The notes: a model not told the origin generated them from the sequence alone. Shown: positions 1-9,135, counted from the first letter of the stretch. The stretch is DNA of 64,000 nt from JAKALD01 sp963817785 (GCA_963817785.1 CAWFPL010000008.1:1302001-1366000), one strand, 5' to 3'. Numbers and translations are program-made.

Positions 1-549
1 CTGCACTAAGGCATCAAGCGCCGTCTTCCAGTCCGCACCCTCTTCCACAGCCAGCTTTACCAACTCGCCCACGCGGCGACCATCGCGGCGCAGGCTTTCG
101 ACTTCGGAGTTGTACGTCTGTTCGGCCCAAAGCCCTTCCGGCGAGTCTGGCCTAACTGTCAAGGTGCCGAGCAATGTTCTACCGTCTTCGGCAAGCAATG
201 TCATTGCCTGACCTACTGCACGTGCGGCAGAGTGCTCGGCGTTCTCCGCAGACGGTACGCGGTATCCCCGCCATTGGTAACGTCTACGCACCAATCGCTC
301 GGCTGCCTGAAATTGTTCTGGCAATACGGCGACCCTGGTGCGCACTCGGGCTGTGGCCGATGCCAACGAAGTGTTGCCAGTAGACTCAATTAGCGAGGGC
401 CCAGACGTCTGAGCATGGTCACGACGATGGGCGAACTCGAGAAGCGATTCGAGCCAATTGGCACTATGCAGGACTTCAATAAGCTGGCCGTTTTGCAATG
501 ATAAATTTGTGATAGTGAGCTCTGTAGGCGATGCCTTTATCGTAACCAT
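1..549 (-). CDS. N-acyl amino acid synthase, FeeM-like GNAT domain (partial, C-terminus off the left edge)
   Basis: I read this frame on the minus strand from an ATG at 549-547; 183 codons stay open to the window edge, so the N-terminus is present and the C-terminus is missing. The segment TLTVRPDSPEGLWAEQ, followed by a conserved stretch with RRDGRRVGEL and VKLAVEE, matches my memory of the FeeM-type N-acyl amino acid synthase core (a GNAT fold that joins a fatty acyl group from acyl carrier protein to an amino acid). A basic region with RRRYQWRGYR precedes it. Such synthases are known to sit near PEP-CTERM/exosortase loci, which fits the XrtA-type genes further on. A weak AG-rich stretch precedes the ATG. 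The amino acid used cannot be inferred. Assignment is by motif memory, so moderate confidence. Confidence 0.62.
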   Translation of the reverse strand, partial: MVTIKASPTELTITNLSLQNGQLIEVLHSANWLESLLEFAHRRDHAQTSGPSLIESTGNTSLASATARVRTRVAVLPEQFQAAERLVRRRYQWRGYRVPSAENAEHSAARAVGQAMTLLAEDGRTLLGTLTVRPDSPEGLWAEQTYNSEVESLRRDGRRVGELVKLAVEEGADWKTALDALVQ

Positions 550-1068
550 AAATTCTCTGAAAGATTCTATTTGAATTGAGGGTCAGGCAATTCGTAGGCC
601 AGTTCAGAAAATGTCTTTCCATCATGGACTTACATTTTCATGCTCGCAAATTAGTTCAAAAATTTGTTGTGATCTGGCGACGGATAGGTCAGAAAAGACA
701 GCAAAAATTTTGAGAATCAGTCGACTATTCTGGAGGTTAGGAGTTGTCGGGCCAACCAGACATTGATTTCTAATATCCAATGCATGTCATTTGAGGATAT
801 TAATAAAATTTCTAATTCCACTGTCGAAGAAATTTACACAAGCTATATTAATCGCACTCGAATAATGCTATTTATTTTAAAAATCATTCAATTAGAAATA
901 TGGTACGTTACGTGCTACGTCACCTATGAGCTGAGGTTTGTTGGGAGGATTTGTTTGTCATCGCATTAGACCGTACTTATTATTTTCTAAGCGCGAAGAT
1001 AAGCACGGTAATTTTCATGCGATTTGCGCAACTGCTGTCGGATGCTCAAACCCCGTAGGCCGCCAACG
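550..1068. other. AT-rich intergenic region between divergent genes
   Basis: About 520 bp with much higher A+T than the rest of the window, especially 760-1000. It separates the minus-strand FeeM-like gene from the plus-strand Tat-exported protein, so it should hold the promoters for both. I see no convincing gene. A 68-codon open frame at 763-969 has no recognisable domain or ribosome binding site. The composition suggests either a regulatory region or a remnant of foreign DNA. Confidence 0.5.
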
Positions 1069-1677
1069 ATGAACATTCCGAATGGGGACAGCCCGGAGCC
1101 GCCTTGGGGCGCTAATCGGCGTCGCTTTTTGCGGACCAGCCTCGGCGCGGCGCCTATTCTGATGACATTGGTCAGCCGTCCGGTGCTAGGCGGAGGCGGC
1201 GGGAATTTGGGCGGCGGCGGCCAGTGCTTTACGCCGTCCGGTTTCGTGTCAATGCCTACAAGCCAGCACGGCCAAGGTTACACTTGCAGCGGACGCACGC
1301 CCGGGTACTGGAAAAATTGCGATGTTGGCACGGGCGGGCACTCTTGGCCCAGCCCTTATTATCCGACTACGATATCGGGTAATTGGGGCCATCAAGCAAC
1401 CAAGTTCACGGATGTTTTCTCCCCTTCGCCGTATCCAGGTTCGACTACGTTGTTGCAGGTCTTGGAGATGGGGGGGGGGCCCCCAAATGACGTCGCCCGC
1501 CATATTGTCGCTGCCTTGCTGAATGTTGCGTCGGGCTGGACACCAGTGCTGACGATTTCCAGAGTGCAGGACATCTGGAACGAGTACGCAACCAAAGGCT
1601 ATTACGAGCCCACCGCCGGCGTGAAGTGGTATCACGACGATATCGTCAATTACCTGCTCTCGACGATGCCCATTTAG
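1069..1677 (+). CDS. Tat-exported TPGYWK-motif protein, probable partner of the HPr-rel-A system
   Basis: A 202-residue protein from the ATG at 1069; an in-frame ATG at 1042 and TTG at 1024 are alternatives. Residues 17-19 are RRR followed by FLR and a hydrophobic run ending near VLGG, a good twin-arginine signal. A glycine-rich linker follows, then TPGYWKN at about 77-83, a motif seen in many secreted proteins of unknown role. The C-terminal third contains RHIVAALLN, IWNEY and EPTAGVKW, which I recall as recurring in the same secreted family. It lies 35 bp before the PqqD-like gene and probably shares its transcript. By position it could be a substrate of the kinase system, but that is inference; no enzymatic function is recognised. 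Confidence 0.6.
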   Translation: MNIPNGDSPEPPWGANRRRFLRTSLGAAPILMTLVSRPVLGGGGGNLGGGGQCFTPSGFVSMPTSQHGQGYTCSGRTPGYWKNCDVGTGGHSWPSPYYPTTISGNWGHQATKFTDVFSPSPYPGSTTLLQVLEMGGGPPNDVARHIVAALLNVASGWTPVLTISRVQDIWNEYATKGYYEPTAGVKWYHDDIVNYLLSTMPI

Positions 1678-1712
1678 GGGGACTCGCACCTGCAACGGTG
1701 TGACCCGTTCCC

Positions 1713-2033
1713 TTGCCGACGGTAGCGCATAGCTTATCGGCGTCTGCCTTGCGCTGGCACACTGTCCCCGTTGAGGCTTTGACTTGGCGGGAGCTGGATG
1801 GCGAGTTGCTGGTGCGCAATGCGTGTAGCGGCAGCACGCACCTGCTGGAGCCCTTCGCGGGCGAAGTGCTGCGCATACTCCTCGAAGCGAACGCAGGCAT
1901 GAGCATCCCGGATCTCGTTGCCCGCCTGCGCGGAGACACGGCTGCCGAAGATATTTCGGAGTGGTCCGCCGCGATCGAAGCCGTGCTGTCCGAATTCCAG
2001 CGGCTCGGATTGGCGGAGCCCGAACAGTCTTGA
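1713..2033 (+). CDS. PqqD-family peptide chaperone of the HPr-rel-A system
   Basis: A 106-residue protein. The central part reads LTWRELDGELLVRN, then SGSTHLLEP and a helix with EVLRILLEA, the pattern of the small PqqD-like proteins paired with HprK-related kinase A. PqqD-type domains bind a leader peptide and present it to a modifying enzyme. The first possible start in this frame is TTG 1713, because a TGA at 1701 closes the frame upstream; TTG 1749 would give an N-terminus (MRWHTVP) closer to that of relatives. Neither has a good Shine-Dalgarno sequence. The stop codon overlaps the proposed start of the kinase gene, so the two are translationally coupled. Confidence 0.75.
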   Translation: MPTVAHSLSASALRWHTVPVEALTWRELDGELLVRNACSGSTHLLEPFAGEVLRILLEANAGMSIPDLVARLRGDTAAEDISEWSAAIEAVLSEFQRLGLAEPEQS

Positions 2034-2941
2034 TCGTTGCCGAACTGCAGGAAAAGGAGTTGGCTGGCCTGCTGGCCGGCCCGGGTCTCCGGCTACGTAC
2101 GGGACCGGTGGTCACGCGAATCCAATCGCAGTTGCCTGCGGTCGTTCAGGGCATCGCGCTGCACTACGCCGACCATTCAGTCGAGGAACCGGAGGGGTTC
2201 GCCGATTTCCATGTGCGCCTCGCCTTGCCGTGCAACGTGAGGCGCTGGCTGCAACCGCAGGTCCTCTTCCGGTTCGACGGCGCGCCGCCGTTCCTCCCTC
2301 TTCCCGCCGACCAGGCGTTCCCGATGCTCGAGTGGGGGCTCAACTGGTGCGTATCGGCCCACTGTCACCAGTACCTCGTCGTGCACGCCGCGGTAGTCGA
2401 GCGCCGTGACCGCGCGCTCGTACTTCCGGGCCCACCCGGATACGGCAAGAGCACGCTTTGCGCAGGCCTGGTGAGCCGCGGCTGGCGGTTGTTGTCCGAC
2501 GAGCTCACGCTGATCGACCCTCAGTCCGGCGACGTCGTGCCCCTTACGCGCCCGGTCAGCCTGAAAAACGATTCCATCGAGGTGATCCGGCGCTTTTCGC
2601 CCGGTGCAGTGCTGGGACCGACGGTGCGCGACACGCTCAAGGGCTCAGTCGCGCATCTGAAAGCACCCGCCGAGAGCGTACGTCGCGCAACAGAGCCGGC
2701 GCGCCCGCGGTGGATCGTGCTGCCCCGCTACGAGCCGGGCGCGGCGGCCCGGCTGAAACCCCTGCCCAAAGGGCGCGCGTTCATGCAGCTGGCCGACAAC
2801 GCGTTCAATTACAACTTGCACGGCCGCAGAGGTTTCGAAGTCCTGGCGCAAATAATCGAAGCCTGCGCCTGCTACGAGTTCGCATATGGCAACCTCGATG
2901 AGGCCGTCAAGGTGTACGACGAGCTCGCGGCGAGTGCATGA
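2030..2941 (+). CDS. HprK-related kinase A
   Basis: A protein of about 303 residues related to HPr serine kinase/phosphorylase. The nucleotide-binding loop GPPGYGKST lies near residues 134-142, and SDELTLID follows as a likely acidic metal-binding segment. The frame is open from 1961, but I choose TTG 2030 because it overlaps the stop of the PqqD-like gene (TTGA) and gives MIVAELQEKEL, which resembles family N-termini. There is no HPr protein nearby, so the substrate is unlikely to be classical HPr. Related kinases in lasso peptide clusters phosphorylate a peptide Ser, and the PqqD-like neighbour supports a peptide or small protein target. It overlaps the next gene by ATGA. Confidence 0.78.
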   Translation: MIVAELQEKELAGLLAGPGLRLRTGPVVTRIQSQLPAVVQGIALHYADHSVEEPEGFADFHVRLALPCNVRRWLQPQVLFRFDGAPPFLPLPADQAFPMLEWGLNWCVSAHCHQYLVVHAAVVERRDRALVLPGPPGYGKSTLCAGLVSRGWRLLSDELTLIDPQSGDVVPLTRPVSLKNDSIEVIRRFSPGAVLGPTVRDTLKGSVAHLKAPAESVRRATEPARPRWIVLPRYEPGAAARLKPLPKGRAFMQLADNAFNYNLHGRRGFEVLAQIIEACACYEFAYGNLDEAVKVYDELAASA

Positions 2942-4041
2942 TCATCGCTGGCGCAGACCCCGTCAGCCTCGCGCTGCGAAATCCGCATGCGCTTCCTGGA
3001 TGGACCTTGAGGCAATGGGAAGATCTGGTGCGCCAGGCGCGCAGCGCGAATGTGCTCGCGCGCATCGCCGTGCTCCTCGAAGACCAGGCACTGCTGCAAC
3101 AAGTGCCTGCAGCGCCGCGCGCCCATCTGCAGGCAGCGCGTGTGGTTTCGCAGGCGCAGGAGGAAGCGGTGCGGCGCGAGGTCGCGTTCATTTGCAAGGC
3201 GCTCGCCCGAACCGGCGTCGACATCGTCCTCCTCAAAGGCGCAGCCTACTTGTACGGCGGGCTCCCTGCGGCACGAGGTCGCCTGTTCTCGGACGTCGAT
3301 ATCCTCGTTCCCGAGGGCGCCATCCCCGAAGTGGAAGCCGCCCTGATGTTGCATGGCTGGGCGACGACCCACCACGATCCCTACGACCAACGCTATTACC
3401 GGCAGTGGATGCACGAGTTACCGCCGATGCGGCATGTCACCCGGCAGACGGTCCTCGACGTACACCACGCGATCCTGCCGACCACGGCGCGCCTGAAACC
3501 CGATTCCGCAAAATTAGTGGCCGCCTCGAGGCCGGTTGCGGAGGGCTCCCGCCTGCGCTTGCTCGCGCCGGCCGACATGGTGCTGCACAGTGCCGCCCAT
3601 CTGTTCCTCAACGAGGAACTGGCCAGCGGCCTGCGCGATCTTGCCGATCTGGACGGCCTGCTGCGCCAATTCGGGCGGGATCATGGGTTCTGGGAGGAAC
3701 TGGCAGCCCGCGCCTGCGAGCTGGATCTTGCGCGCCCCCTTTACTACGCGCTGCGCTATGCGACGCACATCCTGGAGACGCCGGTCCCCGAGCAATCATT
3801 CCGCAGCGCCGAAAGCGCCCGGCCGGCGGGGTGGCTGACGCAGATCATGGACAGCCTCTTTCTGCGGGCGCTGCGGCCGGACCACGCCTGCGCCGCAGAC
3901 CGTATGACGCCGCTTGCCCGCCGGGCGCTTTACGTTCGCGCGCATTGGCTGCGCATGCCGCCCCTATTGTTGGCCCGCCATCTGACGGTCAAGGCGCTTC
4001 GCCGGCATGAGGACAACCCACGGGAGCGAAACCCGAAATAG
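2938..4041 (+). CDS. Nucleotidyltransferase family protein (PF14907-like) of the HPr-rel-A cassette
   Basis: 367 residues, starting in an ATGA overlap with the kinase stop. LLKG at about 98-101 and SDVDILV at about 118-124 form the Gly/Asp-x-Asp signature of polymerase-beta-like nucleotidyltransferases; DVHH follows near residue 180 and HSAAHLF further on. Proteins of this group occur next to HprK-like kinases, including in lasso peptide clusters, where they are thought to modify the phosphorylated peptide. It is the last gene of the four-gene unit; 237 bp separate it from the export operon. Its nucleotide and acceptor cannot be read from sequence. Confidence 0.72.
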   Translation: MIIAGADPVSLALRNPHALPGWTLRQWEDLVRQARSANVLARIAVLLEDQALLQQVPAAPRAHLQAARVVSQAQEEAVRREVAFICKALARTGVDIVLLKGAAYLYGGLPAARGRLFSDVDILVPEGAIPEVEAALMLHGWATTHHDPYDQRYYRQWMHELPPMRHVTRQTVLDVHHAILPTTARLKPDSAKLVAASRPVAEGSRLRLLAPADMVLHSAAHLFLNEELASGLRDLADLDGLLRQFGRDHGFWEELAARACELDLARPLYYALRYATHILETPVPEQSFRSAESARPAGWLTQIMDSLFLRALRPDHACAADRMTPLARRALYVRAHWLRMPPLLLARHLTVKALRRHEDNPRERNPK

Positions 4042-4105
4042 CAAGCGCCCAGCGGCCATTTGCCCGCCTCAAGGAAGAATGGAAATTATTAGTACCAACG
4101 GATCA

Positions 4106-4135
4106 TTGTTCCTATTGGCCGAGGATGGATAAACT
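4106..4135 (+). promoter_or_regulatory. Candidate sigma-70 promoter of the export operon
   Basis: TTGTTC at 4106-4111 and TAAACT at 4130-4135 are 18 bp apart, about 145 bp upstream of the export lipoprotein start. The 237-bp gap also holds a 10-bp palindrome, CGTCCGGACG, at 4253-4262 just before the ribosome binding site, a possible operator. Both are pattern matches by eye only. Confidence 0.28.
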
Positions 4136-4278
4136 GGAGCGAAGATGCGTGACCGATCGGCAGAGCGCCCCGCACAGAAGAATGTCAGAAAAATCGACTG
4201 AATACCTGAATAAGTGGTAATCTTTCTCCATACGAAACAACGACTAACCGGTCGTCCGGACGTTATGGGAGGTCCAGG

Positions 4279-4905
4279 GTGCGCATAACCATCGTGAAAT
4301 TGGCTGCTCTCCGGTCATCGGTCTTCGCGACATGCTTGTTGTTAATTGCAACCCTTGCGGCTTGCAGCACGGCTTCATATCCGCCTGCCCCCGAGACTGT
4401 CGCCTCTCCGGAGTACAACTACCTCATCGGCCCGCTCGACACGGTGAACATTGTGGTATGGCGCAATCCGGAGCTGTCGATGAGCGTGCCGGTTCGGCCG
4501 GATGGAAAAATCACTGTTCCGCTGGTCGAAGATCTCCCTGCGCTGGGCAGGACTTCCACTCAACTTGCCCGGGACATCGAGAAGCGGCTGGCCAAATACA
4601 TTCGCGATCCCGTGGTCACGGTGATCGTCACGGGCTTCAACGGACCCTACAATCAACAAATTCGAGTCGTAGGCGAAGCGGCCAAGCCGCAGGCGCTGCC
4701 TTATCGCCAGAACATGACGGTGCTCGACGTCATGATCGCGGTCGGGGGCCTCACCGACTTCGCCGACGGCAACGACGCTTCGATCTTGCGGGACGGCAAG
4801 CAGTATCGCGTGCGGCTGTCGGACTTGATCAGACGTGGCGACGTCTCTGCGAACGTGGAGATGAAACCGGGCGATGTTCTGATCATTCCGCAGAGCTGGT
4901 TCTGA
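4279..4905 (+). CDS. XrtA-type polysaccharide export lipoprotein (Wza/BexD family)
   Basis: 208 residues from GTG 4279, preceded by GGGAGG at a suitable distance. A lipoprotein signal ends in LAAC with Cys29 as the lipidated residue. After it come a Poly_export domain (YNYLIGPLDTVNIVVWRNPEL, SVPVRPDGKITVPLV) and a SLBB-like part (VVGEAAKPQALPYRQNMTVLDVM). The length is short for Wza and typical of the XrtA-associated form. It should form the outer-membrane or periplasmic part of the export channel together with the chain-length protein encoded 62 bp downstream. First gene of the operon. Confidence 0.88.
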   Translation: MRITIVKLAALRSSVFATCLLLIATLAACSTASYPPAPETVASPEYNYLIGPLDTVNIVVWRNPELSMSVPVRPDGKITVPLVEDLPALGRTSTQLARDIEKRLAKYIRDPVVTVIVTGFNGPYNQQIRVVGEAAKPQALPYRQNMTVLDVMIAVGGLTDFADGNDASILRDGKQYRVRLSDLIRRGDVSANVEMKPGDVLIIPQSWF

Positions 4906-4967
4906 CAACCGTGCCTGGTCGCTGCGGCCCGCCAGACCCGATCCCAATTTCTCCGGCCTGATCCAGT

Positions 4968-6542
4968 ATGGATTCATTCATTCCACAGCTCACGGAAACC
5001 CTTCGCGGCATGTGGCAGGGCCGATGGGTCGGGTTGGCGGTCGCCTGGCTGGCGGGCCTGACGAGCGCTGCGTACATCTTCCTGACACCGGACAAATATG
5101 AAGCAACGGCCAGGGTCTACGTCGATACGCAGTCGATCCTGAAGCCCCTGATGGCTGGATTGACGGTCCAGCCCGACGTCGATCAACAGGTTGCCATCCT
5201 GAGTCGGACACTGATCAGCCGGCCCAACGTAGAAAAGCTGGTCCGGATGACGGATATGGACCTGAACATCAAGTCCGCCGAGCAACGCGAAAGGCTCGTC
5301 GACGGCCTGATGCGAACCCTCTACATCAAGAGCCTCGGCCGCGACAACCTTTACACGATTGACTTTCTGGATCCGAGTCCCACGCAGGCGCGCCGAGTCG
5401 TCCAATCGCTGCTGTCGATCTTCGTCGAGTCCGGCCTTTCCGAAAAGGGGAACGATACCGGGCGTGCGCAGCACTTCATCGAAGACCAGATCAAGGCCTA
5501 TGCACAACGTCTGAGCGCTGCGGAGAACAGGGTCAAGGACTTCAAATTGAAGCACATGGACTTCGAGGATTCAGGCGGCAAGGACTACTTCGCCAGCATG
5601 TCCGCGCTCTCGGAGGAACTCCGCAAGGCCAGACTTCAGCTCCAGGAGGCGAATCAGTCGCGTGAGGCATTGAAAAAGCAGCTCGCCGACGAGCAAGCGC
5701 ATCCCACGGCTTCTTCGGATGGAGACGATGCGTCTTCTTCGATTGCGACGCCTGACCTCGACGCGCGTATCGACGCGCTCAAGAAGAATCTCGACGACTT
5801 GTTGCTCCGATACACCAGTCAGCACCCCGATGTGATCAATACGCAAAAAATGATCAAGGAACTCGAGGCGCAGAGGAAACAGGAGCGCATCCGCCTGGAG
5901 AAGGAACTTGAAAAGCGTCAACAGGCCGGAACCGCCGGTGATGCCAGCGATCCTGTGTATCAGCAGCTCAAGCTTGCTCTGGCGGACTCCGATGCCCAGA
6001 TCGCTGGGTTGCGGGCACGTGTCGCAGACTACGAAAAGCGCTACCAGCAGATGCGCGCCAAAGCCGAATCGGTTCCCGAGATAGAAGCCGAGTACGCGCG
6101 GCTCAACCGGGATTATGGAATCGAGAAGCAGAACTACCAGAATCTGGTTGCGCGGCGCGAATCGGCGCTGATGTCCGGGGAACTCGAACAGGCAACCGGG
6201 CTGGCCAGCTTCAGAGTGATCGACCCCCCGCGCACGTCGCCCAATCCAGTTTCCCCGAACCGGAAATTGCTGATCCCGCTGGCGCTGCTGGCGTCGCTGT
6301 GCGCAGGTTTTGCTGCGAGCTATCTATTTAGCATGGTGCGTCCGACGTTCCATGACAAGAGCAACCTCAAGACAATCGGGAAGCGCCCGGTGCTCGGGAC
6401 CGTATCCCTTATCCGCAACTCGCAAGTGCTCGCGCGGCAACGGCGGCGGGCGATGCTCTTTTTCGGCGGCCTCGGAGGATTGGCTGCGACCTATGGCGCA
6501 GCCATTCTGATCGTCTTCATCAATACCCTGACCCCCTTCTGA
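4968..6542 (+). CDS. XrtA-type chain-length determinant protein (Wzz/GNVR)
   Basis: 524 residues. An N-terminal transmembrane helix (about residues 21-40) is followed by the Wzz signature region (DKYEATARVYVDTQSI). A long coiled coil spans roughly residues 170-390 and leads into a second transmembrane helix after PNPVSPNRKLLIPL, the usual GNVR/proline-rich exit. A third hydrophobic helix ends the protein. It has no kinase domain; the autokinase is the next gene, 7 bp downstream. Together they form a polysaccharide co-polymerase that sets polymer length in the inner membrane. Confidence 0.88.
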   Translation: MDSFIPQLTETLRGMWQGRWVGLAVAWLAGLTSAAYIFLTPDKYEATARVYVDTQSILKPLMAGLTVQPDVDQQVAILSRTLISRPNVEKLVRMTDMDLNIKSAEQRERLVDGLMRTLYIKSLGRDNLYTIDFLDPSPTQARRVVQSLLSIFVESGLSEKGNDTGRAQHFIEDQIKAYAQRLSAAENRVKDFKLKHMDFEDSGGKDYFASMSALSEELRKARLQLQEANQSREALKKQLADEQAHPTASSDGDDASSSIATPDLDARIDALKKNLDDLLLRYTSQHPDVINTQKMIKELEAQRKQERIRLEKELEKRQQAGTAGDASDPVYQQLKLALADSDAQIAGLRARVADYEKRYQQMRAKAESVPEIEAEYARLNRDYGIEKQNYQNLVARRESALMSGELEQATGLASFRVIDPPRTSPNPVSPNRKLLIPLALLASLCAGFAASYLFSMVRPTFHDKSNLKTIGKRPVLGTVSLIRNSQVLARQRRRAMLFFGGLGGLAATYGAAILIVFINTLTPF

Positions 6543-6549
6543 GAGCCCC

Positions 6550-7506
6550 ATGAGCATCATCGAAGAGGCGAGCAAACGGCTAGAGCAGCTCGGCCGGGCC
6601 GGGATACAGGCTCCAGGCAAGCCGGAGCCCGCCGGACGCGGAAAGGACGAAGAGCGCTCGTCCCCGGATCCGATTCCGCAGCAAATTGCGCGCGCGGCCG
6701 AGGTCCGCCAGCGCGTACAAGTGCCCGCCGACGGGGCCCAGGACAAGCGGGCGGAATCGTCCTGGTCGGGTAACGCGGCCGCTGGGCCAAACTACCGCAA
6801 TATCGATTTTGCGCGACTCCAAGCCAACGGCTTCATCACTCCGGCTGTCCCGAATTCGCAGTTGCTGCACGAGTTCCGGGTGATCAAGCGCCCGCTGATC
6901 CGGAACGCGCTGGGAAGGTCCGGCATGCCATTGACAAACGGCAATCTCATCATGGTCACGAGCGCGTTGCCGGGCGAAGGCAAGACATTCGTTGCGCTAA
7001 ATCTGGCAATGAGCATCGCAATGGAAATCGATAGCAGGGTCCTGCTGGTGGACGCGGACGTGGTCGTACAGTCGATTCCGAAGCTCTTGGGGATTCAGCC
7101 CGCGAAGGGATTGTTGGACGTCCTGACCGTGCCCGACCTCAACATCGGCGACGTTATGCTCAGGACGAATATCGACAGACTGGCGCTCGTTCTGGCAGGC
7201 ACGCCACATCGGAGAGCGTCGGAATTGTTAGCGAGCGACGCCATGGCCGAACTGCTGAACGAAGTCTCGAATCGCTACGCCGATCGCATCGTGATCTTCG
7301 ACTCGCCGCCGCTGCTCGCCACCACGGAATCGCGAGTTCTCGCGAGTCACGTCGGCCAGGTGGTGGTGGTCGTGGAGGCCGAGCGAACCACGCACGGGGC
7401 GCTGGAAGCGGCGCTCTCGACCGTCGAGTCATGCCCAGTCGTGCTGACCATGCTGAACAAGGCGATCGCATCCGAGCCAGGGTCCTATTACGGCTACTAT
7501 GGCTAG
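6550..7506 (+). CDS. XrtA-associated tyrosine autokinase (BY-kinase)
   Basis: 318 residues. The first 100 are charged and low-complexity. The kinase core follows with Walker A in PGEGKTFVALNLA, Walker A' in LLVDADVV and Walker B in IVIFDSPPLL. The C-terminus is Tyr-rich (GSYYGYYG), the autophosphorylated cluster. It starts with ATG 7 bp after the chain-length gene and should act with it, cycling phosphorylation to control polymer assembly. It matches the split CapA/CapB-like arrangement of XrtA loci. Confidence 0.88.
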   Translation: MSIIEEASKRLEQLGRAGIQAPGKPEPAGRGKDEERSSPDPIPQQIARAAEVRQRVQVPADGAQDKRAESSWSGNAAAGPNYRNIDFARLQANGFITPAVPNSQLLHEFRVIKRPLIRNALGRSGMPLTNGNLIMVTSALPGEGKTFVALNLAMSIAMEIDSRVLLVDADVVVQSIPKLLGIQPAKGLLDVLTVPDLNIGDVMLRTNIDRLALVLAGTPHRRASELLASDAMAELLNEVSNRYADRIVIFDSPPLLATTESRVLASHVGQVVVVVEAERTTHGALEAALSTVESCPVVLTMLNKAIASEPGSYYGYYG

Positions 7507-7583
7507 GGTCGGCGAGAAATGACGCAACCTCCGCCGGCGAGCGCCAATTCAAGACCAAACTCCAGACCGCTCAGCCAGTGCAG

Positions 7584-9128
7584 ATGATCACCGCCGGCAT
7601 CTCGCGCAGGCTCTTTGGCTACGCGGCCGCCCTGGTCCTGCTTCTGATATCGGGTCTGAACACCAACGCGGTTGCAGGTAAATGGACCATCACGCCGAAC
7701 GTCTCCGTTACCGGCACCTACACCGATAACGCCTCCCTCGTCGGCCCCCCGACGGGGGGAACTTTCGTCACGCAGGTCGCACCCGGCATCCACATCGCGG
7801 GCGGCGGGGCCCGGTTCAAGGGAAATCTGGACTATTCGGCGAACGCCGTAGTCTATTCGAATAATGTCGCCGGAAACACGATCTACAACACCCTCAATGC
7901 TCGAGGAACACTGGAAGCAGTCGAGAATTTCTTCTACGTGGACGTGTTCGGCAACGTCGGCCAGACGTTCATATCGCCGTTTGCCCCGCGGCCCAGCAAC
8001 CTCTACAGCCTCACGACCAACCGCGCCGAGGCCCGCACTTACGGCATCAGCCCCTACGTGCGCGGACAGGTCGGCAACGCATTTTCCTATCAGCTTCGCT
8101 ACGCGGACACCTGGACCAACTCGAACAGCAGCGCGCTGTTCAACCAGCAAACCAGCGAGTGGACGGGGCGCGCCGAAAGTCCGATACGGCTATTCGGCTG
8201 GGCGTTCGACTATGACGACAGCACCATTACCTACAATAACTACAGCGCCGGCAGCCAGATTTCGAAGCTCTATAGAGGCACCCTTTACTATCAACCGGAC
8301 GTAACCCTTCGCCTGTCCGCCGTCGGCGGCTGGGAGGAAAACAACTACTCGCTCGAAACGAGCTCCAACAGCATTTACGGCGGCGGCATAGTGTGGAAAC
8401 CCACTCCGCTGACCTCGGCCGAATACCACTATGAGCATCGCTATTTCGGCCCCTCGCGGCTCGCCAGCCTTCAGCATCGGTCTCGATTGACCGCGTGGAC
8501 CCTCACCTACTCGAAAAACGCCACAACCAATCAGCAGGCGCTGTTGACCTTGCCTCCGGGGAACGTGGCGGCACTGCTGGACACCATCTTCACCGCCAGC
8601 ATTCCCGACCCGGTTGCACGGCAGGCCGCGGTTGCGCAGTTCCTTCAGGCGAGCGGCATCCCGCAATTCCTTTCGAATTCCATCTCGTTCTACACCCAGC
8701 AGGTCTTTCTTCAGGAGCGTCTGGACGCGTCCGTGGCAATACTCGGCAAGCGAAGCTCCGTGATACTGGACGCATTTCGCACCAAGAGCCAGGCGCTCAC
8801 GTCCAACTTCAACAGCGCGGCGCCGGACGCCTTCTCCCTGGCGCAAGGTAGCGCGATTACGCAGCACGGCTTCGGCATCAGCGCCAATCGCAATATCACT
8901 GGCTCGACGAGCCTGGGAGCGAGCGCGATCCGGACTTACGCGCGTCAGGACGTGCCGGCCACGGTGGACTCCCGTAACGATTCTTTCACCGTGAGCCTCA
9001 ACAAGACCCTCTCTCCGAAGACCACCACTTTCGCGGGACTCAACTACTCCCGGTTTACGTCCGACGGCACCACGTCCAGCAGTGGCAATTCCAGATCGGT
9101 CTTCGTCGGTCTGAACCATAGCTTCTGA
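7584..9128 (+). CDS. TIGR03016-type outer-membrane beta-barrel protein, PEP-CTERM/EPS locus
   Basis: 514 residues from ATG 7584, chosen because it begins a clear Sec signal peptide (ISRRLFGYAAALVLLLISG, cleavage near NAVAG). The frame is open from 7431, overlapping the kinase gene, but that extension is not signal-like. The mature part has alternating short beta segments rich in Tyr, Asn, Ser and Thr and ends in VFVGLNHSF, a typical C-terminal Phe for outer-membrane insertion. Its place between the autokinase and the ExeA-like ATPase is the standard XrtA locus order. It is a likely outer-membrane exit or assembly barrel for the polymer; the exact role is not established. Confidence 0.82.
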   Translation: MITAGISRRLFGYAAALVLLLISGLNTNAVAGKWTITPNVSVTGTYTDNASLVGPPTGGTFVTQVAPGIHIAGGGARFKGNLDYSANAVVYSNNVAGNTIYNTLNARGTLEAVENFFYVDVFGNVGQTFISPFAPRPSNLYSLTTNRAEARTYGISPYVRGQVGNAFSYQLRYADTWTNSNSSALFNQQTSEWTGRAESPIRLFGWAFDYDDSTITYNNYSAGSQISKLYRGTLYYQPDVTLRLSAVGGWEENNYSLETSSNSIYGGGIVWKPTPLTSAEYHYEHRYFGPSRLASLQHRSRLTAWTLTYSKNATTNQQALLTLPPGNVAALLDTIFTASIPDPVARQAAVAQFLQASGIPQFLSNSISFYTQQVFLQERLDASVAILGKRSSVILDAFRTKSQALTSNFNSAAPDAFSLAQGSAITQHGFGISANRNITGSTSLGASAIRTYARQDVPATVDSRNDSFTVSLNKTLSPKTTTFAGLNYSRFTSDGTTSSSGNSRSVFVGLNHSF

Positions 9129-9135
9129 GGTCCAT

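Noticed and set aside
763..969. A 68-codon plus-strand open frame in the AT-rich region
   Set aside because: No ribosome binding site, no recognisable domain, and its composition follows the surrounding non-coding DNA.
1713..4041. Lasso peptide cluster
   Set aside because: The kinase and nucleotidyltransferase resemble lasso tailoring enzymes, but no B2 protease, precursor or lasso cyclase is adjacent; the AsnB-like gene is 38 kb away and looks like a polysaccharide or peptide amide ligase.
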